A stretch of 17,099 nt of DNA from Bacteroidales bacterium UBA4284 (GCA_002395925.1 DGVM01000075.1:1-17099), one strand, 5' to 3'. Counted from the first letter of the stretch, positions 1 to 8,369 are shown. The notes: a model not told the origin generated them from the sequence alone. Numbers and translations: made by a program.

Positions 1-19
1 CCAACTGAGCTAACGAGTC
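1..19 (-). tRNA. 5' end of a tRNA, probably tRNA-Lys, cut by the window edge
   Basis: Read on the minus strand, positions 19 to 1 give acceptor arm GACTCGT, then TA, then the D-arm start GCTCAGTTGG, which is standard tRNA 5' geometry. Acceptor arm GACTCGT is the kind I associate with Bacteroidales tRNA-Lys. The anticodon lies outside the window, so the amino acid is an inference. A perfect Bacteroidota promoter (41-71, minus) points at it. Confidence 0.75.
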
Positions 20-40
20 CTCCTCTGTGTTTTGGGAATG

Positions 41-71
41 CAAAGATAGAACTTTTTCATTAAACCGCAAA
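41..71 (-). promoter_or_regulatory. Bacteroidota promoter of the tRNA at 1-19
   Basis: On the minus strand TTTG (71-68) is followed after 19 nt by TATCTTTG (48-41). This matches the housekeeping sigma consensus TTTG-N19-21-TAnnTTTG. Transcription should begin near 35, about 15 nt before the tRNA 5' end. Confidence 0.8.
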
Positions 72-139
72 TTTTTTTCGATATTTTTTATCACTATTTT
101 TTCTACCCCGCCGGCGCAAAGCGCATCTATCTACTCTTA

Positions 140-171
140 TTTGGATAAAAGGGGAATAATCCTTAGATTTG
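140..171 (+). promoter_or_regulatory. Promoter of the exported-protein operon
   Basis: TTTG (140-143), a 20-nt spacer and TAGATTTG (164-171) match the Bacteroidota -33/-7 consensus. The expected start near 177 leaves a leader of about 25 nt before the ATG at 203. No comparable promoter was seen in the short gaps between the next five genes, so it probably drives all six. Confidence 0.75.
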
Positions 172-202
172 TGGATATTACAAAACACTAACCTATAATA
201 CA

Positions 203-1771
203 ATGAAGAAAAGATTCACGGTTTTGACCTTTGCGGCCCTGCTGATCAGCCTCCAGCTCGGGGCTCAGGCCAAAATCAAAGACGTTGTCACGAGCGACTA
301 CAACCGCAACAGCGTATCGTTCGTGGTTATCCAGCGCGGAGACAGTTACGACACCAACACTTCAAGTGCCGTGTACGATTTCAACCCCGGAGCCAAATTC
401 GACATCAACTCCATCAAGACCAAGTCTCTGCGTATCCGCAAAGACCGCAAGGAGTCCGTCCCTCTCCAGGACATCCAGGAGGCAGTCGAGGCCACTGCAT
501 TCTCCCGCGAGATTCTCGCCAGCATCTTCAACCGCGACTCCCGCGGCATGATGGACGACAAGACGGTCCGTTACCGCGGCAACTACGACGCCAAGGACCA
601 GGACGTCATCAACGCCCGTGCCGCCCGCATCGGTGAGGACGCCCTCGGCGATGCGGGATATTCGCTCGTAAAAGGCAGTTACATTGTAGTTTCCGACTTC
701 TACAACATCGACAGCAGCACCGACCGGGAGGGCAAGGTGACCTGGCACACCAGCGCCCGCGGATATGCTTTCAGGATCGGCGCCACCGACGACGACATAA
801 ACGATTTCTTCGAGAAGTGCTGGATATATGACGACGATAGCCAGGCCGTGCGCGAGAGCAAGCTGCGTGCATTCCAGGAACTCGACATCCCCATGGAATA
901 CATAGCCTCCACCGTCGCTTCCGGTTCCGGCAAGAACGTAAGGGAAGCGGCCTCCAGCTGCATGTACAGCATCATCACCGGGCTCGAGAATGTCATCCCG
1001 GCATGGGAGGTGGCCGGCGGAATCATCGCCGTCAAGCCTCTCAGGGCCAAGATAGGCACAAAGGAGGGACTCTACAACGGAGCCCGCTACCGTTCCTATT
1101 CCTACACCGAAGACAAGGACGGCAACCTCAAGTCAGTACCCCGCGGTTACCTGCGCGCCACCGAGATTGCCGACAACGAGGGCATCTCCGAAGGCAACAC
1201 AGAACCCAGTGAGTTCTACCAGATCTCCGGCCTTGCCAACATAGAAGAAGGCTGGACCATCAAGCAGAGCAACGACATGCGCCTCGGCGTGGCTCCAGGG
1301 CTCCGTCTCGGCGCCCCCGGCAGGATGGCCATAGGAATCGACGTCGATTTCCTTATGGACGTAAACACCGGCGGCTCAATGTCTTACCTGCTCGCATACT
1401 TTGGCTTCGACATACGTCAGGCATCCAATTACACCCCGGTTCAGTTCAGCCTGGGTTACGGTCACGCCCTGCACCTTACCCGCATCTTCGAGATTATGCC
1501 TTACCTGCAGATGGGTGCCGACGGCATCTTCGGTTCCCACGAAGTTTCCTCCGGAAACAAGGACACATGGAGGAATCTGGCCCTTGTCATCGAACCCGGC
1601 GCACGGCTCGCCGTAAACGTGGCATACCCCTTGCAATTGTATGCAAAGGCTTATGCAGACTGGATTCCCGGATTTATCCAGGGCTACAGGTACAAGATGT
1701 ACAACGACATGCTGAGCTACCCGCACAAAACCGGCGTTGGCCTGCAGTTCGGCCTCAAATGGACATTCTAA
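203..1771 (+). CDS. Exported protein with probable C-terminal outer-membrane barrel, first gene of operon
   Basis: A 522-residue protein with an N-terminal signal peptide (MKKRFTVL, hydrophobic to about residue 21, cleavage near AQA). The middle is a mixed, charged domain with a YNRNSVSF motif near residue 34, GMMDDKTV near 115 and KIGTKEGLYNGARYRSY near 283. From about residue 350 to the end, alternating hydrophobic and aromatic strands (GVAPGLRLG, FSLGYGHALHL, LYAKAYADW) lead to a terminal phenylalanine, typical of an outer-membrane beta barrel. I recognise it as resembling a conserved Bacteroidales hypothetical family with no known function. It heads a same-strand run with a 13-nt gap to the next gene. 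The barrel is inferred from the strand pattern only. Confidence 0.8.
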   Translation: MKKRFTVLTFAALLISLQLGAQAKIKDVVTSDYNRNSVSFVVIQRGDSYDTNTSSAVYDFNPGAKFDINSIKTKSLRIRKDRKESVPLQDIQEAVEATAFSREILASIFNRDSRGMMDDKTVRYRGNYDAKDQDVINARAARIGEDALGDAGYSLVKGSYIVVSDFYNIDSSTDREGKVTWHTSARGYAFRIGATDDDINDFFEKCWIYDDDSQAVRESKLRAFQELDIPMEYIASTVASGSGKNVREAASSCMYSIITGLENVIPAWEVAGGIIAVKPLRAKIGTKEGLYNGARYRSYSYTEDKDGNLKSVPRGYLRATEIADNEGISEGNTEPSEFYQISGLANIEEGWTIKQSNDMRLGVAPGLRLGAPGRMAIGIDVDFLMDVNTGGSMSYLLAYFGFDIRQASNYTPVQFSLGYGHALHLTRIFEIMPYLQMGADGIFGSHEVSSGNKDTWRNLALVIEPGARLAVNVAYPLQLYAKAYADWIPGFIQGYRYKMYNDMLSYPHKTGVGLQFGLKWTF

Positions 1772-1784
1772 ATATTTTTGAGAT

Positions 1785-2300
1785 ATGAAGAAAACACTAA
1801 TGATTGCGCTCACCGTACTGATGACACTGTCGGCAGTGAGCGCCACCGCCCAGAACAAGGACCGCAGAAAGTCCTTCAAAAGCTGGGATAACTACGAAAT
1901 CACCACCGAAAAGGTCGGTGTGGACGGCACCAAGTTCGTCAAGGTATGGGGCTTCGGCAAGAATGTCGATGCCGCCGTCATGAATGCCAAGGAGAATGCC
2001 GTTCACGCCTGCATATTCCGCGGTCTCCCGGGAAGCGCGACGGCCATGAGCACTCCGCCCATATGTCCCAATCCCGACACCTTCTCCGCCAATCAGGATT
2101 ACTTCCAGACCTTCTTTGCCGCCGGCGGCCCCTATCTGGCCTATGTCAACATGACTACCGACGGAGTACCTTCGGGCACCGACAAGCGCAAGGTCAAGGG
2201 CGGCTACAAAGTTGGCATCTACGTTCAGGTAATGTACGACAACCTCAAGCGCAAGCTCGAGCAGGACGGCATAGCACGCAAACTCAGCACAGGTTTTTAG
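1785..2300 (+). CDS. Small exported protein, paralog of the product of 4258-4701
   Basis: A 171-residue protein with a clear signal peptide ending near SATAQ (residue 23), so it should be periplasmic or secreted. Motifs are VWGFGKN (54-60), an A-rich helix leading to ACIF (75-78), a DYFQTFF..YLAY block (105-120) and a basic C-terminal helix with KLEQDGI. The same motifs in the same order occur in the 147-residue product of 4258-4701, so the two are paralogs within one operon. This copy has extra segments, including a proline- and cysteine-containing loop around residues 85-102. Function is unknown. The gap to the next gene is 3 nt, consistent with co-transcription. Confidence 0.8.
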   Translation: MKKTLMIALTVLMTLSAVSATAQNKDRRKSFKSWDNYEITTEKVGVDGTKFVKVWGFGKNVDAAVMNAKENAVHACIFRGLPGSATAMSTPPICPNPDTFSANQDYFQTFFAAGGPYLAYVNMTTDGVPSGTDKRKVKGGYKVGIYVQVMYDNLKRKLEQDGIARKLSTGF

Positions 2301-2303
2301 CAT

Positions 2304-3269
2304 ATGAAAAGGACTTTAGCAATTGCAGCCCTGCTGCTCGGCGTTCAGGTTCTCGGATGGTCCCAGGCCAAAAAGCCCACCATCATGGTGGTTCCGGCCG
2401 ACGCATTCTGCGAGCGCAACGGATACGTCCAGCAGGTAGAGGCGATGGGCTCGGTAACTTCCAGCCCCGACTACACCCGTGCGATGAAGGACAACGCCGA
2501 CATACGCACGCTCGTTTCCGCAATGGCCGATTTCATGGCCAAGAACGACTTCCCTATCCAGAGCCTTGAGCAGGAACTCAAGCGCATCCAGACCGAAAGC
2601 GCCGAGATGGCCATGATGACCGGCAAGACCGGAAGCGAGTTCTCCGAGACCGCTCTCGAAAGGCTCCGCCGTACCGCCAAGCCCGACATCATCCTCGACC
2701 TGGACTACGAAATACACCGCGTAGGCCCCCGCAGGCAGGTCAGCTTCAATCTGCAGGCCATCGACGCCTACTCTTCAAAGATCATCTCCGGCAACACTGG
2801 CGTGAGTTCCGACTCCAACGCTCCCCTCACTTCCCTGCTGGAGGAGTGCGTGCTCAGCTTCAAGGACAATTTCCTCAGCGGCCTGCAGCACTATTTCGAC
2901 GACCTGTTCGCCAACGGCCGCGAGATTTCCGTCTCGATCCTGCGCTACGACAGCTGTCCCTTCGACTTCGATGAGGAGATCGAGATCGACGGCGAGGATT
3001 ACGAGCTCACCGAGTGGGTGGAAGAATGGTTCCAGGACAACACCGTCAGCGGCCGTTTCACCACTACCACCAGTTCCGCCAACATGATGCGCTTCAATCA
3101 GGTACGCATCCCTCTCTATGCCCAGAACCGCCGCGGCCGCGATGTTGCTATCGATGCCGACGACTTCGTGAAGCCCCTCGTACGCGAGCTCCGCAAGAAA
3201 CTGGGTGTCCCCGTGGGTGCAACGCCCAGAGGCCTCGGCGACGTGTGGATTACTGTCGGAGACAAATAG
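2304..3269 (+). CDS. DUF6175-like exported protein
   Basis: A 321-residue protein with a signal peptide (hydrophobic stretch about 5-20, cleavage near the SQA). The mature part starts with KPTIMVVPADAFC (24-36), which I recognise as the hallmark start of the Bacteroidales DUF6175 family. The middle contains a Met/Glu-rich helix (EMAMMTG), then KPDIILDLDYEI and QVSFNLQAIDAYSSK, a beta-rich stretch recalling the fold of periplasmic lipoproteins of secretion and assembly systems. An acidic patch near residues 215-230 (DFDEEIEIDGEDYEL) is notable. No catalytic residues are recognisable. It sits third in the operon with gaps of 3 and 12 nt. The family name comes from memory of the motif, not from a search. 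Confidence 0.75.
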   Translation: MKRTLAIAALLLGVQVLGWSQAKKPTIMVVPADAFCERNGYVQQVEAMGSVTSSPDYTRAMKDNADIRTLVSAMADFMAKNDFPIQSLEQELKRIQTESAEMAMMTGKTGSEFSETALERLRRTAKPDIILDLDYEIHRVGPRRQVSFNLQAIDAYSSKIISGNTGVSSDSNAPLTSLLEECVLSFKDNFLSGLQHYFDDLFANGREISVSILRYDSCPFDFDEEIEIDGEDYELTEWVEEWFQDNTVSGRFTTTTSSANMMRFNQVRIPLYAQNRRGRDVAIDADDFVKPLVRELRKKLGVPVGATPRGLGDVWITVGDK

Positions 3270-3281
3270 CAAGATACCAAT

Positions 3282-4250
3282 ATGAAAAAGTTTTTCACCG
3301 TAATTCTGCTGGCATCGGCCAGTCTGTGCGTCTTCGCCCAGAACGACAAGGGCAAAATGGATGACGCCGGCCGCATCGCCCTCACTCCGGTTATACTGGA
3401 AAACAGCAACATACCTCCTTCCGCAGCCAACGTGGTGCTCAACAAGCTCACCCAGATCGTCACCAAGAACGGACTGGCGGGCGACAGTTTCGACCCCCGT
3501 TTCGTCATTACGGCAAACATGGTTGAACTCGACCACTACGTTACTGCCACCACTCCTCCCATGCAGGCCTATTCGTTCAGCCCCACTCTCTACATCGGCG
3601 ACGCCGCCACGGGAACGCTCTACGCCACCTGCGCACTCAACACCATCAAGGGAGCCGGCAAGAACGACACCCAGGCAGTGATGCAGGCAGTACGCAGCAT
3701 CAGGACGAGCGGTGCCGAGCTCGATGCCTTCATCGAGAAGGGCAAGACCCGCATCATCGAGTGGTACAACACCCAGATCGACTTCCTCATCAGCGAAGCC
3801 AACTCCCTCGCAGGACAGGACCGCTTCGACGAGGCAATCGCTCTCCTCTTCACCGTTCCCACAGTGTGCAAGGACGCCTACGACAAGGCGATGCGTGCCG
3901 GTGAGCAGATTTTCCAGCAGAAGATCGACATCGAAGGCGCACAGCTCCTCAACACCGCCATTCACGCATGGAACGCAAATCAGAGCTGGGCCGGAGCCAA
4001 CGAGGCCGCCACTTACCTCTCCCGCATCCATCCGCTGTCTTCCGCAGTCCCCCAGGGCATGGCGCTCTCCAACGACATAGCCAAGAGAGTCAAGGAACTC
4101 GACAACCGCGAATGGAACTTTGCAATGAAACAGTTCGACACTACGGCCAGTCTCGAGAGCCAGAGGATTTCCGCCATGGCGGAGGTCGGCAAGGCCATGG
4201 CCAAGCGTCCCGTCAACTATTACAACATGAACAGCTTCGGCTGGTGGTGA
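3282..4250 (+). CDS. Exported protein of the operon, soluble, unknown function
   Basis: A 322-residue protein with a signal peptide (about 1-19, ending CVFAQ). Residues about 29-130 are a mixed domain with RIALTPVIL and a YSFSPTLYIGDAATG strand segment. From about 165 onward it is strongly helical and Ala-rich (DFLISEANSLAGQDRFDEAIALLFTV), which looks like one or two tetratricopeptide-like hairpins. It ends in an aromatic tail (YYNMNSFGWW). No catalytic motif is seen. It follows the DUF6175 gene by 12 nt and precedes the next gene by 7 nt. It probably works with the other exported proteins of the operon, but the role is unknown. Confidence 0.78.
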   Translation: MKKFFTVILLASASLCVFAQNDKGKMDDAGRIALTPVILENSNIPPSAANVVLNKLTQIVTKNGLAGDSFDPRFVITANMVELDHYVTATTPPMQAYSFSPTLYIGDAATGTLYATCALNTIKGAGKNDTQAVMQAVRSIRTSGAELDAFIEKGKTRIIEWYNTQIDFLISEANSLAGQDRFDEAIALLFTVPTVCKDAYDKAMRAGEQIFQQKIDIEGAQLLNTAIHAWNANQSWAGANEAATYLSRIHPLSSAVPQGMALSNDIAKRVKELDNREWNFAMKQFDTTASLESQRISAMAEVGKAMAKRPVNYYNMNSFGWW

Positions 4251-4257
4251 TAAGCGT

Positions 4258-4701
4258 ATGAAAAAGATATTGTTAGCAGCTATCGCATTGCTTCTCGGGA
4301 CCGGCGCTTTCGCCCAGGAGACCGAGTGCATCGGCAAAGAAATGGACGGAAGCCTTACCCTGCGCGTGTGGGGTACCGGGCGCAACCGCACCGACGCCCT
4401 GGAGCAGGCCAAGAAGCAGGCCGTTTACGACGTAATCTTCAATGGCATAGCCAAGGGCAACACCGACTACAACATGCGTCCTGTCATGACGGAGGTAAAC
4501 GCCCGTCAGCGCTATCAGGATTATTTCGACATCTTCTTCATGGACAGGGGCGAATACCTCAAATACATCAGCATGGAAGACAAGCGCGCCGGTTCGACCC
4601 GCGTCACCAAACGCTCGTTCCGCGACGTGACGGTCAGCGTCACCGTGCGGGTGCTGGTTCCCCAGCTTCGTGCAAGACTCAAAGCCGACGGAGTGTTATG
4701 A
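4258..4701 (+). CDS. Small exported protein, paralog of the product of 1785-2300
   Basis: A 147-residue protein with a signal peptide ending GAFAQ (residue 20). It shares with the 171-residue protein VWGTGRN (37-43), an A-rich helix to VIFNGI (59-64), RYQDYFDIFF..YLKY (85-103) and a final basic helix RLKADGV. The shared order of motifs indicates duplication within the operon followed by divergence. Mature size is about 127 residues. Its stop overlaps the start of the next gene as ATGA (4698-4701), so translation is probably coupled. The biochemical role is unknown. Confidence 0.8.
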   Translation: MKKILLAAIALLLGTGAFAQETECIGKEMDGSLTLRVWGTGRNRTDALEQAKKQAVYDVIFNGIAKGNTDYNMRPVMTEVNARQRYQDYFDIFFMDRGEYLKYISMEDKRAGSTRVTKRSFRDVTVSVTVRVLVPQLRARLKADGVL

Positions 4702-5228
4702 GAAAGCTTATCTGCGCAGCGGCATTAGTGCTGCTCATGGTTCCCGCACTCGCCCAGAACCACACCGGATACACCCTCCCGGACCAGCCCAAGCGTGCCA
4801 AGTACATCGATTTCCCCAGCCAGGACAAGGGGCTGTGGTTTGCCGCCCAGGCAACCGGAGCTTACTTCGCAAGCGAAGGACTCGGTGTTCAGGCGGATCT
4901 GATTGCAGGATATCGGGTCGGCGAATTCTTCCGCATCGGCGCGGGTGTTTCGCCCGGAGTTCTCGGCGGATCCTTCAGGATGCCCGTCTATCTGGACCTT
5001 CGCGGCAACATCATTTCGCAGGAGTCCCGCATGGCCGTCCCCTATTGGAGCCTCGATGCAGGATACTCGCTCGGGAGCGTTTACAAAGGTCTCTACCTGT
5101 CCCCCACCGTCGGCGTGCGCGTCGGAATGCCCCGCAACGACTTCATCGCAGGTCTGAGCTACATGCTTCAGATGGTGCCGGGAAGTGCGCTTCACGGCGT
5201 AGGCATTCGTCTGGGATACGAATTCTAA
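4698..5228 (+). CDS. Small outer-membrane barrel-like protein, last gene of operon
   Basis: A 176-residue product when started at the ATG overlapping the previous stop. Longer upstream readings in this frame lack a signal sequence, while this start gives MRKLICAAALVLLMVPALAQ, a clean signal peptide. The mature part is glycine- and aromatic-rich with alternating strands (GLWFAAQATGAYF, VGEFFRIGAGVS, PVYLDLRGNI, LSPTVGVRVG) and ends GIRLGYEF with a terminal Phe. That is the pattern of a small eight-strand outer-membrane barrel. A strong terminator starts 12 nt after the stop. Confidence 0.8.
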   Translation: MRKLICAAALVLLMVPALAQNHTGYTLPDQPKRAKYIDFPSQDKGLWFAAQATGAYFASEGLGVQADLIAGYRVGEFFRIGAGVSPGVLGGSFRMPVYLDLRGNIISQESRMAVPYWSLDAGYSLGSVYKGLYLSPTVGVRVGMPRNDFIAGLSYMLQMVPGSALHGVGIRLGYEF

Positions 5229-5240
5229 GAAGCATGACAT

Positions 5241-5277
5241 AAAAAAAGTCCGGAGCGTTGAACTCCGGACTTTTTTT
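5241..5277. terminator. Bidirectional intrinsic terminator between convergent genes
   Basis: A perfect 15-bp inverted repeat: A7 then GTCCGGAG (5241-5255), loop CGTTGAA, and CTCCGGAC then T7 (5263-5277). The A and T tracts provide a U-run in both directions, so it ends both the six-gene operon and the minus-strand gene, whose stop codon lies at its edge. Confidence 0.95.
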
Positions 5278-5719
5278 ATATCTCTGCGGGAACTGCGTCG
5301 CTGTCGATGACGAGCGGGATTTCGTTACCCGGAGTCGTGCCGGGCTTGATCGAAAGTATGCCGTCAACTATGTAGCGCTGCATGCCGCGCCAGGGCAGCA
5401 TTCCGTTGTATTCTTTATAGTGCAGTTCCACTACCTTGCCGCTGCAGCGCATGAGCGTGTCTGCAATCGCCTTGTCCACTACGGAGAAATTGAATTCGTT
5501 GGACTGTATGCCGCTTCCCTGCTTGGAGCCGCGGAAACCGGTCATGATAAGGCGACCTTCGTAGGTCTTCCATACCCAGCCCTTATACACTATCTGATTG
5601 AGCTCTCCTGCCTTGACACCCTCGCCGAGGACGAAATAGAATTTGAAATACACAAACCCTGCAAGTGCAACAAGCAGAACGATGATAAAGGACCAGATTA
5701 CTTTTGCTGTCGTTTTCAT
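5276..5719 (-). CDS. Membrane-anchored conserved Bacteroidota protein, function unknown
   Basis: A 147-residue protein with one N-terminal membrane segment (about residues 7-28) and no cleavage site, then a soluble domain with EGVKAGELNQIVYKG (33-47), TYEG (52-55), QSNEFNFSV (72-80), ELHYKEY (98-104) and LPWRG (108-112). I recognise the family as widespread in Bacteroidota. As I recall, homologs are often labelled 6-phosphogluconate dehydrogenase, but there is no Rossmann motif and the size is far too small, so that label would be wrong. The domain probably faces the periplasm. It is monocistronic, convergent with the operon to its right and ends in the shared terminator. Confidence 0.8.
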   Translation of the reverse strand: MKTTAKVIWSFIIVLLVALAGFVYFKFYFVLGEGVKAGELNQIVYKGWVWKTYEGRLIMTGFRGSKQGSGIQSNEFNFSVVDKAIADTLMRCSGKVVELHYKEYNGMLPWRGMQRYIVDGILSIKPGTTPGNEIPLVIDSDAVPAEI

Positions 5720-5731
5720 ATCAGGTTACGT

Positions 5732-5766
5732 TTTGGGTGCAAATATAATTATTTGTTTTAAATTTG
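5732..5766 (+). promoter_or_regulatory. Probable promoter of the SGNH/MBOAT operon
   Basis: TTTG (5732-5735), a 23-nt spacer and TAAATTTG (5759-5766). The -7 box is a perfect TAnnTTTG but the spacer is 2-3 nt longer than usual. The expected transcription start is only a few nucleotides before the ATG at 5776, giving a nearly leaderless mRNA if this is the true promoter. Confidence 0.5.
5740..5747 (-). promoter_or_regulatory. Probable -7 element for the minus-strand gene 5276-5719
   Basis: On the minus strand TATATTTG matches the Bacteroidota -7 element TAnnTTTG, 20 nt before the ATG. No good TTTG -33 box lies at the usual distance. It sits within 12 nt of an oppositely facing -7 element, so the two genes share a very short divergent control region. 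Confidence 0.5.
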
Positions 5767-5775
5767 CGCTCTGAA

Positions 5776-7167
5776 ATGACACGAGCCAAGATACTTGTTT
5801 TCCTGCTTTCGGTTTATGCGCTTATCGTCGGCATAAGCCTGGCGATGCCTGGCGATGGCCTGCAGATAGGTCCGCTGTCTCTGATATTCCCCTCCTCCGA
5901 GGACTTTGAATCCATAGTCGTTTCCAAGCCTCAGGTCCCTCAGGGCCCCACTCCCGAAGAGCTTATCGCACAGAGGCTTGCCGCAATAAAACAAGCTGAG
6001 CAGGACAAGTACGAAGCATTTTTCTCCGACAATCCGGCCCGTATCTGCTTCCCCTCCGACGACGTCACTCTTCTCGACCCCGTATTCGAATCCTTTGAGA
6101 ATGCCGATAAAGAGCACGTACGTATCCTGCACTACGGCGATTCCCAGATAGAAGAGGGCCGCATCTCTTCCACGCTCCGGAACGGACTGCAGGAGAGGTT
6201 CGGCGGCGGCGGTCCCGGCCTTATGCCTTTCGGGCGTCCCTATTACACCCAGGGCTTCGCCCAGACATCTACCGCAACGCTCGGCCGCGCCCTCGTATTC
6301 GGAGAAGGCACCCGCCGTTCTGCAGGCAAGTACGGCATCATGGGTCAGCTCGCCCGGATCGATACCAGCGTATTCACCACTGCAGCTGCCGTCAAGGGCA
6401 ACAAGGGTCCCGGCAGATACTTCAACCGCTTCACCATTCTTGCCGGCAACATATCTTCGCTGAACCTCAAAATGGGCGGCCGGCAGTACAAAATCGCCCC
6501 CTCGTCCGGCGAATCCGGCGTCAGCAGGCTGGTCATCCCGCTGCGGGACAGCACTTCCAGCATACGCTTCAGCACCTGGGGCAGCGCCGACATATATGGC
6601 TATCAGTTAGATGATTCACTTGGCGTGAGCCTCGACAACATCCCCATGAGAGGTTGTTCCGGCACCATCTTCACCCGGATGAATTCTGCCCAAATCAAGG
6701 AATACGTGAGGACCGACAACGTCCGCATGATTATACTTCAGTTCGGCGGCAACTCCATGCCCTACCGCAAAACGGCCAAGGCCATCTCGGAATACAAGGC
6801 TTCTCTGGAGAAGCAGCTGCGCCACCTCAAGGCACTCGCGCCCGACGCGTTCATCCTTTTCGTCGGTCCGTCCGACATGTCCACCAGCGTAAAGGGCCGC
6901 ATGCAGACCTATCCGCACCTTCCCATGATGGTCGATTCGCTCAAGACGGCGGCGCTTGACTGCGGTGCAGCCTACTGGGACATGTATCAGGCGATGGGTG
7001 GAGAGAATTCCATGGTCAAGTGGGTCAAGGCGCGTCCACAGCTCGCAGGCAGCGACTACGTACACTTTACGCCCAAGGGCGCCGAAGCCATAGGAGACCT
7101 GCTGCTGCAGTCCATAATGCTGTATTACGATTACTATCTCTGGAGAAACGGCAGGAAGGCAGAATGA
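5776..7167 (+). CDS. SGNH/GDSL-type hydrolase or acyltransferase, membrane-anchored
   Basis: A 463-residue protein. The ATG at 5776 is preferred over an upstream in-frame TTG because it directly precedes the hydrophobic N-terminal segment (about 5-24), a signal anchor. SGNH landmarks are block I GDSQ (121-124, nucleophile Ser123), a GGN motif (324-326, oxyanion Asn326) and block V DYVH (Asp427, His430). The segment between blocks I and III (about 165-310) is an inserted beta-rich region. SGNH proteins next to MBOAT genes usually move acetyl groups onto polysaccharide or peptidoglycan in the periplasm (PatB/AlgX-like). The stop overlaps the next start as ATGA. The exact substrate cannot be told. 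Confidence 0.85.
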   Translation: MTRAKILVFLLSVYALIVGISLAMPGDGLQIGPLSLIFPSSEDFESIVVSKPQVPQGPTPEELIAQRLAAIKQAEQDKYEAFFSDNPARICFPSDDVTLLDPVFESFENADKEHVRILHYGDSQIEEGRISSTLRNGLQERFGGGGPGLMPFGRPYYTQGFAQTSTATLGRALVFGEGTRRSAGKYGIMGQLARIDTSVFTTAAAVKGNKGPGRYFNRFTILAGNISSLNLKMGGRQYKIAPSSGESGVSRLVIPLRDSTSSIRFSTWGSADIYGYQLDDSLGVSLDNIPMRGCSGTIFTRMNSAQIKEYVRTDNVRMIILQFGGNSMPYRKTAKAISEYKASLEKQLRHLKALAPDAFILFVGPSDMSTSVKGRMQTYPHLPMMVDSLKTAALDCGAAYWDMYQAMGGENSMVKWVKARPQLAGSDYVHFTPKGAEAIGDLLLQSIMLYYDYYLWRNGRKAE

Positions 7168-8369
7168 AGAGAATCGCCCTGATACTGCTGCTTGCCCTCG
7201 CCGGCATTTACGCTCCCGGCCAGACTCCGCCCGAGTGCGCGCTTCAGGACGCATGGCCCCTTGAGATGCCCGGTGAAGGAAAGCGTATGGCCAGCTTTGC
7301 ACGCAAACTGCATGCATGCAGGGAGCACCAAGACAGCTGCGCAACCATCTGGCACATAGGAGGTTCCCACGTTCAGGCAGGATGGTTTTCCTCGCGCATA
7401 AGGCACAACTTCGACTCCCTTGGCCTCTATCCGAGGGGCAGCCGAGGATTCATCTTCCCCTATCTGCTCGCTCACACCAACTACGATCGCTCATACTCGG
7501 TTTACGGCGAAGGCGAATGGAGGGGCTCGCGCAGCTCCAACCCCAGCAGCGACTTTCCCGTCGAGCCTGCATTCGGAATAATGGGGATAGCGGCATATAC
7601 CTGCGACACACTTGCGGCATTCTCGCTCAGGATGCCGGAACCTTTCACCGGGCTGCACATAATCGCCCAGGCTTCCGATTCCCTCGTCAGACCTGTCGTA
7701 CTGACCAGCTCGGGAGAGACAGTCTGCGAGCAGGACACAGTGCTGGACGGTTTCATGGCCGAATTCGAGCAGCCCGAGGATTCTGTGAGGATCGAACTCA
7801 GGCTCCGGGAAGGACAGCATTTTACCATAACAGGACTGCTTCCCGAGAGCATCTATACAGGCGGCCTAAGATACATATCCACCGGAGTCAACGGCGCCAG
7901 GACCAATACATGGCTGGAGCGCTGCCCGGAATTCCGCAGCCAGATGTCGCTTGTCCACCCCGACCTGGTGATACTCGGGCTGGGCATCAACGACTCCACC
8001 TGCCCCCGGGAAAGATTCAATCCAGAGAAGTTCAAGGCAAATTACCGCAGGCTCATCGACCTTATCCTGGAAGAGAATCCCGACTGCGCGCTGCTTTTCA
8101 TAACAAACAACGATTCTTGGAGATACGTGCGCAGGGGTATGGTCCACAACGACAACGGACCGGCGGTGCGCGAAGCCATGAGGGAGCTTGCACGGGAATA
8201 CGACGGAGCCGTATGGGACCTTTTCGGCATGATGGGAGGAAACGGCAGTGCAAGCGTGTGGCGCGATGCCTCCCTTATGAAGAAAGACCGCCTGCACTTT
8301 ACCCGCGAAGGATACGAGATGCTTGGCGACCTGCTATACAGGGCCATTATCGACAAATGCCGGATGTAA
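7164..8369 (+). CDS. Second SGNH-fold exported protein with altered block I
   Basis: A 401-residue protein starting at the ATG that overlaps the previous stop. It has a signal peptide (hydrophobic about 4-18). The SGNH pattern is visible: HIGGSHVQ (64-71), with Ser68 in the nucleophile position, GIND (274-277) with Asn276 as oxyanion residue, and DRLH (375-378) as the Asp/His pair. The block I Asp that gives GDS its name is Gly here (GGS), so activity may differ from typical members, though the Ser, Asn, Asp and His are kept. It lies between the first SGNH gene and the MBOAT gene, with a 1-nt gap to the latter, so it probably acts in the same acylation pathway. Confidence 0.82.
   Translation: MKRIALILLLALAGIYAPGQTPPECALQDAWPLEMPGEGKRMASFARKLHACREHQDSCATIWHIGGSHVQAGWFSSRIRHNFDSLGLYPRGSRGFIFPYLLAHTNYDRSYSVYGEGEWRGSRSSNPSSDFPVEPAFGIMGIAAYTCDTLAAFSLRMPEPFTGLHIIAQASDSLVRPVVLTSSGETVCEQDTVLDGFMAEFEQPEDSVRIELRLREGQHFTITGLLPESIYTGGLRYISTGVNGARTNTWLERCPEFRSQMSLVHPDLVILGLGINDSTCPRERFNPEKFKANYRRLIDLILEENPDCALLFITNNDSWRYVRRGMVHNDNGPAVREAMRELAREYDGAVWDLFGMMGGNGSASVWRDASLMKKDRLHFTREGYEMLGDLLYRAIIDKCRM

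Noticed and set aside
2775..4412. Long minus-strand open frame of 545 codons opposite the exported-protein operon
   Set aside because: It has no signal peptide, no recognisable domain and a Val/Glu/His-rich composition typical of the antisense of GC-biased genes. The plus-strand genes beneath it have signal peptides and operon spacing.
5276..5719. 6-phosphogluconate dehydrogenase as product
   Set aside because: At 147 residues with one membrane segment and no nucleotide-binding motif, it cannot be that enzyme.
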